From positions 930,001 through 994,000 of the forward strand of contig NZ_NEVM01000001.1 of the NCBI RefSeq assembly GCF_002261225.1: 64,000 nt of DNA, given 5' to 3'. Shown one piece after another: positions 58,751-64,000 of the stretch. Source of the stretch: Bordetella genomosp. 10. Its GTDB lineage: Bacteria; Pseudomonadota; Gammaproteobacteria; Burkholderiales; Burkholderiaceae_B. A program made the translations under genes and the position numbers. Numbering within the stretch: position 1 is the first letter of the stretch; each line of letters starts with the position of its first letter. Below the pieces are notes generated by a model. That model worked only from the letters and a program-made list of their open reading frames with translations. It had not been told where the DNA came from and made no database searches.

Positions 58751-59584
58751 ATGAAACCCTATCCGCGCCTGCTGTCGACCAAGGTCGCCGGCCTGCTGGG
58801 AGCCACCCTGGCGGCCGCCGCCTTCGCCTCGGCGGTCCACGCCGCCGAGGTGAGCGTCGTGACCTCGGGCGGCTTCACCGCCGCCTACAAGATCCTGGGT
58901 CCGCAATGGGCCAAGTCCAGCGGCAATACGCTGAAGACCCAATTGGGCCCGTCCATGGGCAAGTCCGACGAGGCGATTCCCAATCGCCTGGCGCGCGGCG
59001 AGAAAATCGACGTCGTCATCATGGTGGGCTATGCGCTGGACGACCTGATCAAGCAGGGCAAGGTGATTCCGGGCTCGCGCGTGGACCTGGCCGATTCGCG
59101 CATCGGCATGGTGGTGCGGCAGGGCCAGCCCAAGCCGAATATTTCCACCATGGCGGCGTTCAAGAAGACGCTGCTGGCCGCGCAGTCGGTCGCGTATTCG
59201 GATAGCGCCAGCGGCGTGTACATCGAGAACGAGATGTACAAGAAGATGGGCATCGAGGACCAGCTCAAGCCCAAGTCCACGCGCGTGCAGAAGACGCCGG
59301 TGGCCGAACTGGTGGCCGAGGGCAAGTACCAGCTCGGCTTCCAGCAGGTGGCCGAGCTGCTGCCGGTCAAGGGCGTGACCTTCGTCGGCCGCATTCCGGA
59401 AGAGGCCCAGTCGGTCACGCGTTTCGCCGCGGGCATTCCGGTCGACGCGGAGCATCCCAAGGAAGCCGCCGCGCTGCTGAAGTACCTGGCGTCCAGCCAG
59501 GTGCAGCCGACCGTGCGCAAGACCGGCCTGGATTCGGTCAAGAAGCCGGCCGCCAAGCCGGCTGCCGCCGCGCAAGGCCACTGA
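58751..59584 (+). CDS. Orphan ModA-like periplasmic binding protein
   Basis: A 277-aa exported protein with signal peptide ending FASAVHAAE. The type-II binding fold has VSVVTSGGFTAAYKILGPQWAK, a region like ModA/ABC sulfate-type proteins (ARGEKIDVVIMVGYALDDLIKQGKVIPGSRVDLADSRIG), and YLASSQVQPTVRKTGL near the end. A Lys/Ala/Pro tail closes it. AGAGGAGA precedes the start. No ABC permease or ATPase gene is nearby, so it is not a standard molybdate system; the ligand is unknown. Confidence 0.85.
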   Translation: MKPYPRLLSTKVAGLLGATLAAAAFASAVHAAEVSVVTSGGFTAAYKILGPQWAKSSGNTLKTQLGPSMGKSDEAIPNRLARGEKIDVVIMVGYALDDLIKQGKVIPGSRVDLADSRIGMVVRQGQPKPNISTMAAFKKTLLAAQSVAYSDSASGVYIENEMYKKMGIEDQLKPKSTRVQKTPVAELVAEGKYQLGFQQVAELLPVKGVTFVGRIPEEAQSVTRFAAGIPVDAEHPKEAAALLKYLASSQVQPTVRKTGLDSVKKPAAKPAAAAQGH

Positions 59585-59616
59585 ACGGCCACGCCGGCCG
59601 GCGACGCGGGCCGGTG

Positions 59617-59630
59617 ACGTGGGCCCACGT
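59617..59630. repeat. Perfect 14-bp palindrome
   Basis: ACGTGGGCCCACGT lies 33 bases after the binding-protein gene in a 168-base gap. It has no loop or T-tract, so it may be a protein-binding site or chance in GC-rich DNA. Confidence 0.4.
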
Positions 59631-59752
59631 GGCCCTCGTCGCCCCGGCGGCCTGCCTCACGGCGGCCGCGGGCCCGTCGCCCGCGCGCGGCGCCCGTGTC
59701 CCCCGCGCGTCACGTGCGGGGACGGATGTCTCTCCGTTATCATCGTCGCCTT

Positions 59753-60157
59753 ATGGACATGATGACCATCCCGATACGACAGGAGTGCCCGCCGGGCGCC
59801 TGTGATTGCCGGCGCGAAATCCTGTTGCAGGATCCCGCCGCCGATCGTCGTGTCCTGATGTTGAACAAGCAGGAAGAGAAACGCCTGATCGAGCGCATCG
59901 AGGCGGTCCAGACCCTGGCGGATCTGCGCCACATGGAAAAGAAGCTGTTCCAGTTGCTGGGCATCACCCTGCGCATCGACCCCGGTCCCTATGAAGTGCG
60001 CACGGTGCGCGGCTTCATCATCAAGGTGGACGAACAGGTCGGCTTGTGCCGCCAGCTCCGCTCCTCGATCCCGGCCGCCGTGCGGCGCTGCCTGGAGCGC
60101 AATCCCGAAATCTCCTACGCGCTGTTGAACGAGCGCGGCCTGTTCAACGGGCTTTGA
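59753..60157 (+). CDS. Small conserved-looking protein with CPPGACDC motif
   Basis: I do not recognise this 134-aa soluble protein. Near its start is CPPGACDC, three closely spaced cysteines that could bind a metal. A charged helical part follows (about 35-65, NKQEEKRLIERIEAVQTLADLRHMEKKLFQ), then a mixed part (YEVRTVRGFIIKVDEQVGLCRQLRSS). The start may be ATG 59753, 59759 or 59762. Its stop codon lies inside the first unit of a 16-base tandem repeat. It converges with the LysR gene. Confidence 0.6.
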   Translation: MDMMTIPIRQECPPGACDCRREILLQDPAADRRVLMLNKQEEKRLIERIEAVQTLADLRHMEKKLFQLLGITLRIDPGPYEVRTVRGFIIKVDEQVGLCRQLRSSIPAAVRRCLERNPEISYALLNERGLFNGL

Positions 60158-60221
60158 ATCCGGCGGGCTTTGAAGCCAGCGGTCTTTGAACCTGGCGGGC
60201 GTTGAACCCGGCGGGGCTTTG
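60148..60221. repeat. 16-base tandem repeats at the 3' end of a gene
   Basis: Four units (60148-60163, 60164-60179, 60180-60195, 60196-60211) follow the pattern CGGGCTTTGAAnCCGG, with a partial fifth to 60221. The first unit contains the stop codon of the small protein gene. The rest fills the gap to the convergent LysR gene, whose stop is at 60229. Confidence 0.75.
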
Positions 60222-60228
60222 GACGCGA

Positions 60229-61131
60229 TCAGCCGCGATCGGCATTGCCGCCCGCGTGCGTATCCGTCCTCAGCGCGACCCGCTGCAATGCCCGCAGCGG
60301 GCCGCTGCCCGGGCCGGTGCGGGTGACCAGGTAATAAGGCAGGCGCGGCCAGGGCAGGGGACCGGCCACCGCGCGCAGGCGGCCGCTGTCCAGGTGCGCG
60401 CGGTAGTAGTCGATCGGCAGCAGCGCGATGCCCAATCCCGCCAGCACCAGTTCGCTGATCGCCACCAGGCTGTTGCTGGCCAGCATGCGCTGCATGCTCA
60501 AGCCATTCACGCGGGCCCAACTGTCGAACACTTCCGTCAGGCCGGAGCCGCCCGATTGCGCGAACACCGGCAGGCGCGCCAGCGCGTCGCGGGTCAGCAC
60601 GCCGGAGGGCACGACCTCCGGCGCCGCCATCATGGAAAACGCGACCTCGGTCAGCTTCATGGACGTGAACTCCGGTCCGGGCAACTGCTGCGGCATGACG
60701 GCCATTTCGATGGCGCCCGCGCGCAGGCGCGCGGTCAGCGTCGCGGACACGTCCACATACGGCTCCAGCGTCACGTCCGGATATTCGCGCTGCATGTCCG
60801 CCACCCAGCGCGGCAGCCAGGTCCCCGCCACCACTTCCGTGACGCCGAAGGCCACCAGGCCGGCGGGCGCGGCGTCGGCCCCCGTGCGGGCGTACATCCG
60901 CTCGCGCAGCTCCAGCATCTGTTCGGCGGTCTCGAGCACCGCCCGCCCGGCGTCGGTCAGCACCGGGCGGTAGGCGGAGCGGTCGAACAGCGGCGTCTTC
61001 AATTCCTCCTCCAGCTCGCTCACGCGCTTGGACAGGGCGGATTGCGTCATGCACAGCTTGGCGGCGGCGCGCGAGAAGCTGGACAAACGGGCCGCCCAGA
61101 AAAAGGCTTCGATCTGCTTGAGGGTCAACAT
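60229..61131 (-). CDS. LysR-family transcriptional regulator
   Basis: A 300-aa regulator. The helix-turn-helix is MLTLKQIEAFFWAARLSSF then SRAAAKLCMTQSALSKRVSELEEEL. The effector domain has VAFGVTEVVAGTWLPRWVADMQREYPDVTLEPYV and LVLAGLGIALLPIDYYRAHL. ATG 61131 is used because the fold begins there; the longer reading overlaps the divergent gene. It is divergent from the RraA/Bug genes across a 222-base gap with an A/T-rich centre (about 61250-61345) where both promoters must lie, and it probably controls them. Confidence 0.92.
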   Translation of the reverse strand: MLTLKQIEAFFWAARLSSFSRAAAKLCMTQSALSKRVSELEEELKTPLFDRSAYRPVLTDAGRAVLETAEQMLELRERMYARTGADAAPAGLVAFGVTEVVAGTWLPRWVADMQREYPDVTLEPYVDVSATLTARLRAGAIEMAVMPQQLPGPEFTSMKLTEVAFSMMAAPEVVPSGVLTRDALARLPVFAQSGGSGLTEVFDSWARVNGLSMQRMLASNSLVAISELVLAGLGIALLPIDYYRAHLDSGRLRAVAGPLPWPRLPYYLVTRTGPGSGPLRALQRVALRTDTHAGGNADRG

Positions 61132-61353
61132 GCTGGAGAAACCTGGACGAAAGTCGAGTCGGATGGCGGATGATGGCAAGGGACCGCTGGGGCGGCACGG
61201 TGCCGCGAGGCCAGGCACGGCCAGTCCTCTTCCTATCCCAACATTCGTCAAAAAATTCATGAAAAATGCTGCAAATTTATCGCTTTTTTTCCTTATGTGC
61301 CGAGCGTAGCATCCGCCCCCAACACAATCATTATCAATAAACCGGAGATAAGC

Positions 61354-61986
61354 ATGTCCGCAACGGCCGCCGCCGGCAACCCGGATCCCAGCCTGTTCGA
61401 AGGCCTGGCCACTTCCCTCATCAGCGACTGCATGCAGCGCATCGCCGGCACGCACGGCCTGGACGCGCGCCACGGCGACGCGCCCTTGCTCGGCACGGCC
61501 TACACGGTGCGGGTGCGGCAGGGCGACAACCTGCACATCCACGAGGCCTTGCGCCATCTGCAACCCGGCGACGTGCTGGTGGTGGACGGCGGCGGCTGCG
61601 TGGAGCGCGCCCTGGTCGGCGAGATCATGATGCAGGTGGCGCGCAAGCGCGGCTGCGCGGGCTTCGTCATCGACGGCGCCATCCGCGACCAGTCGGCCTT
61701 CCGCCGCGACGGCTTCCCCTGCTTCTCGGCCGGCGTCACGCATCGCGGCCCCTACAAGAACGGCCCCGGCGAGACCCGCTGCGCCGTGACGGTGGGCGGC
61801 GCGGTGGTCAACCATGGCGACATCGTCATCGGCGACGAGGACGGCGTGGTGTTCGTATCGCCGGCCCAGGCCGCCGCCGTGGCGCAGGCCGCGCGCGCCA
61901 AGCTCGCCGACGAGACGCGCACGCTGGCCGACATCGCCGCGGGCGCCTACGACGATAGCTGGATCGACGCGGCGCTCGGACGCTGA
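61354..61986 (+). CDS. RraA-family aldolase/decarboxylase
   Basis: A 210-aa protein of the RraA/4-hydroxy-4-methyl-2-oxoglutarate aldolase family, which splits oxo-acids to pyruvate or decarboxylates oxaloacetate using a divalent metal. Key residues are R111/D112 in VIDGAIRDQSAF, G89/E90 in LVGEIM, and VVVDGGGCVERAL. CGGAGA supports ATG 61354; an upstream in-frame ATG adds an unrelated leader. It is followed by a Bug gene, and the LysR gene is divergent. This fits catabolism of an aromatic-derived or hydroxy-oxo acid rather than RNase E inhibition. Confidence 0.88.
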   Translation: MSATAAAGNPDPSLFEGLATSLISDCMQRIAGTHGLDARHGDAPLLGTAYTVRVRQGDNLHIHEALRHLQPGDVLVVDGGGCVERALVGEIMMQVARKRGCAGFVIDGAIRDQSAFRRDGFPCFSAGVTHRGPYKNGPGETRCAVTVGGAVVNHGDIVIGDEDGVVFVSPAQAAAVAQAARAKLADETRTLADIAAGAYDDSWIDAALGR

Positions 61987-62098
61987 TCGCGCGCCGGGCC
62001 ATCGTCGTCCGGTCCGGCCGTCCCGACCGCGCCGGCCACAGCCCGGTGCCCGGCCCCCGGCGTTCCCTACACATAATTCTTTGAACTGGAGACTATCC

Positions 62099-63088
62099 AT
62101 GCGTTTGCTTTCCCTGTTCCGCGCTTCGGGCGCCGCGGCCTGCGCCGCCGCCGCCCTGCTGGCCGCGCATGCGCCCGCCGCCGTGGCCGCCGGCTACCCC
62201 GAGCGTCCGATCCGCCTGGTGGTGCCATGGCCCCCGGGCGGCGCCACCGACGCGCTGGGCCGCATCCTGGCGCAGCAACTGGGCACCCGCCTGAAGCAGA
62301 CGGTCATCGTCGACAACAAGGCCGGCGCCGGCGGCAACATCGGCACCGCCTCCTTCGTGCGCGAAGCGGCCGACGGCTATACGCTGCTGATGGCGACCAG
62401 CTCGACCAACGCGGCGAACCCGCATCTGTACAAGCACCTGGGCTTCGACGCGGAGAAGGCGTTCGCGCCGGTGGCCTTCGTCGCTTCCATTCCCAACATC
62501 CTCGAAGTCCCGAACAAGTCGCAGTTCAAGACGGCGCAGGAAATGCTGGCCTACGCCAAGGACAATCCCGGCAAGCTGAACTACGGTTCCGGCGGCATCG
62601 GTTCCTCGCAGCACCTGGCCGGTTCGATGCTGAATCACGCCGCCGGCGTGAACATCGTGCACATCCCCTACAAGGGCAGCGGCCCGGCGGTCTCGGACCT
62701 GCTGGCCGGCCAGGTGGACATGATGCTGGACACCGGTTCGCTGGCGCAGGTCAAGGCCGGCGCCCTGCGCGCGCTGGCGGTGGCGTCGCGCAACCGCCTG
62801 CCGGAACTGCCCGACGTCCCGACCTTCGACGAAGTCGGCGTCAAGGACATGTACGCCTCGGCCTGGTACGGCGTGGTGGCGCCCGCCGGCACGCCGGCGG
62901 ACATCGTCGACAAGCTGAACCATGAAATCAACGCCATCCTGGCCGAGCCCGACGTCCGCAAGACCCTGACGGCAATGGGCGCGGAACTGGGCCAGCCGGA
63001 GACGCCGGCGCAGTTCGGCCAGTTCATCCAGTCCGAGATCGGCCGCTACAAGACCATCGTGGAACAGTCCGGCGCCAAGCTGGATTGA
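62099..63088 (+). CDS. Bug/TctC-family periplasmic substrate-binding protein
   Basis: This is the fifth Bug protein, 329 aa. Signal peptide to about 33 (ending AAVAAGYPERP). Signatures are YPERPIRLVVPWPPGGATDALGR, DNKAGAGGNIGTASFVREAADG and GIGSSQHLAGSMLNHAAG. It lies 112 bases after the RraA-type gene and reads the same way. Its ligand may be the precursor of the RraA substrate. It converges with an IclR regulator. Confidence 0.92.
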   Translation: MRLLSLFRASGAAACAAAALLAAHAPAAVAAGYPERPIRLVVPWPPGGATDALGRILAQQLGTRLKQTVIVDNKAGAGGNIGTASFVREAADGYTLLMATSSTNAANPHLYKHLGFDAEKAFAPVAFVASIPNILEVPNKSQFKTAQEMLAYAKDNPGKLNYGSGGIGSSQHLAGSMLNHAAGVNIVHIPYKGSGPAVSDLLAGQVDMMLDTGSLAQVKAGALRALAVASRNRLPELPDVPTFDEVGVKDMYASAWYGVVAPAGTPADIVDKLNHEINAILAEPDVRKTLTAMGAELGQPETPAQFGQFIQSEIGRYKTIVEQSGAKLD

Positions 63089-63188
63089 CGGCGATGCGGA
63101 CCGCGTCATCGAGGGCAGGCCCTGCGCTTCGATGACCGCGGTCCCTTCGCGTTTCATGCGGTGCATGAATCCATCGATCGCCGCGGGC

Positions 63189-63983
63189 CTATCCTTTCGC
63201 CAATTCCGCGCGCAATACCTCGGCGACCGTGCGCTGGCGGGCCGCCGGCATGCGGTCGATCAGCGTGGACAGGCTGATCGCCAGACGCGGGTAGCCTTCG
63301 GCGTCGCACCACGCCATGCCGACCCCCAGCACGCCGGGCACCGCCGCATTGCCGATGACCGACCAGCCGCGGTCGCGCGTGCTTTCCACCAGGCGCCGGA
63401 TATGCGGCGCCGTCAGCCCGCCGTAGGCGCGGAGCGCGGTCTCGTTGCGCGCGATGATGTCGGCCGCTTCCGCCGGCGGCAGCGCGGCCAGCAGGGCCAG
63501 GCCGGCGGCGCCCACGCCCAGCGGCTGGCGGTGGCCCACGGTGACGGCCAGCACCTGCACCGGATAGTTGCCGATCTCGCGGTGCAGGCATAGCGAATCG
63601 TCGCCGGCCCGGCAGATCAGGAACACCGAATCGCCCAGCGCGTCGCTGATGCGGCGCATCGCGGGCCGCCAGCGCCGGATCGCCTGTTCATGCGGGTCGC
63701 CGTCGCCGGCCTCGGCCTGCAGTACGCGATAGCGCGGCTTGCGGCCGTCGCGCAGCGCATAGCCTTCGTCGACCAGCACGTCGAGGAAGCGATAGACGGT
63801 GGAGCGCTGCATGCCCGTCTGCGCGGCGATTTCGGTCACGTGCAGGCCGGCGCCGCCGGCCCGCCGCAACGCCCCCAGGATATGCAGGCCGCGCCGCAGC
63901 GTGCGCGGGCCGCCATCGTGCCCTCGCGTCCCAAGCCCCGCCGCATCCCGGCGCTTCGAATCCTTGCTGCTTGCTTTGTTCAT
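63189..63983 (-). CDS. IclR-family transcriptional regulator
   Basis: A 264-aa regulator. Winged helix: RTLRRGLHILGALRRA, then LHVTEIAAQTGMQRSTVYRFLDVLVDEGYA (about 48-77). The effector domain has DSVFLICRAGDDSLCLHREIG, QPLGVGAAGLALLAALPPAEA and GVLGVGMAWCDAEGYPRLAISLST, typical of IclR. No ribosome binding site is visible in the 17 bases left before the window edge, so its divergent partner is outside. It converges with the Bug gene. Confidence 0.92.
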   Translation of the reverse strand: MNKASSKDSKRRDAAGLGTRGHDGGPRTLRRGLHILGALRRAGGAGLHVTEIAAQTGMQRSTVYRFLDVLVDEGYALRDGRKPRYRVLQAEAGDGDPHEQAIRRWRPAMRRISDALGDSVFLICRAGDDSLCLHREIGNYPVQVLAVTVGHRQPLGVGAAGLALLAALPPAEAADIIARNETALRAYGGLTAPHIRRLVESTRDRGWSVIGNAAVPGVLGVGMAWCDAEGYPRLAISLSTLIDRMPAARQRTVAEVLRAELAKG

Positions 63984-64000
63984 TTTCTGGACAAACGATC

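Overview
The window is high-GC DNA (close to 70 % by eye) densely packed with genes on both strands. It has five periplasmic binding proteins of the Bug/TctC family, CaiB-type CoA-transferase and acyl-CoA genes, and two FecI-FecR-TonB-receptor signalling sets. This mix points to a betaproteobacterium of the Alcaligenaceae, most likely Bordetella or a close relative such as Achromobacter. I see no rRNA, tRNA, CRISPR array, transposase or phage gene.

Layout. 1-5541: a partial YXWXGXW-type secreted protein, a stand-alone M24 peptidase-like protein, and a Fur-box-led FecI-FecR-receptor set. 5593-26347: carboxylic-acid and sugar-acid catabolism. It holds a quinone oxidoreductase with a fused double acyl-CoA dehydrogenase; a Bug-LysR-Bug-CoA transferase-crotonase run; a LacI regulator facing a Bug protein and glucarate dehydratase across a perfect 16-bp operator; an aldo/keto reductase; a three-subunit molybdenum hydroxylase with triheme cytochrome c; and a Bug protein beside a mandelate-racemase-like enzyme. 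26587-32605: a tight four-gene operon whose core is a MotA/TolQ-like channel protein with a roughly 900-residue tail and a MotB/OmpA-like partner, resembling the ZorA/ZorB motor without any Zorya effector. This is the strongest candidate for an undescribed system.

32720-51915: iron-related island. It has a LysR regulator, a second FecI-FecR-receptor set (FepA-like receptor), and a divergent Fur-controlled cluster of PepSY membrane protein, DUF2271 protein carrying a flavinylation motif (DGVSGAT), DUF4198 protein, ApbE flavin transferase and a membrane-anchored diflavin reductase. It continues with a DUF4139 protein, a small lipoprotein, an unrecognised overlapping pair with lower GC, and a third TonB receptor. 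52151-56875: bacteriophytochrome kinase, single-domain response regulator and hybrid kinase in one overlapping operon. 57276-64000: an MHS transporter, an orphan ModA-like binding protein, a small Cys-containing protein followed by 16-bp tandem repeats, and a LysR / RraA / Bug / IclR group.

How the genes fit together. Each Bug protein sits beside a regulator or a catabolic enzyme, so the left part and the far right read as substrate capture plus degradation modules. In the iron island the receptors would take up ferric siderophores, the FecI/FecR pairs would report receptor occupancy, and the flavin cluster could move electrons across the inner membrane to reduce periplasmic ferric iron. These functional links are inferences from motifs and gene order.
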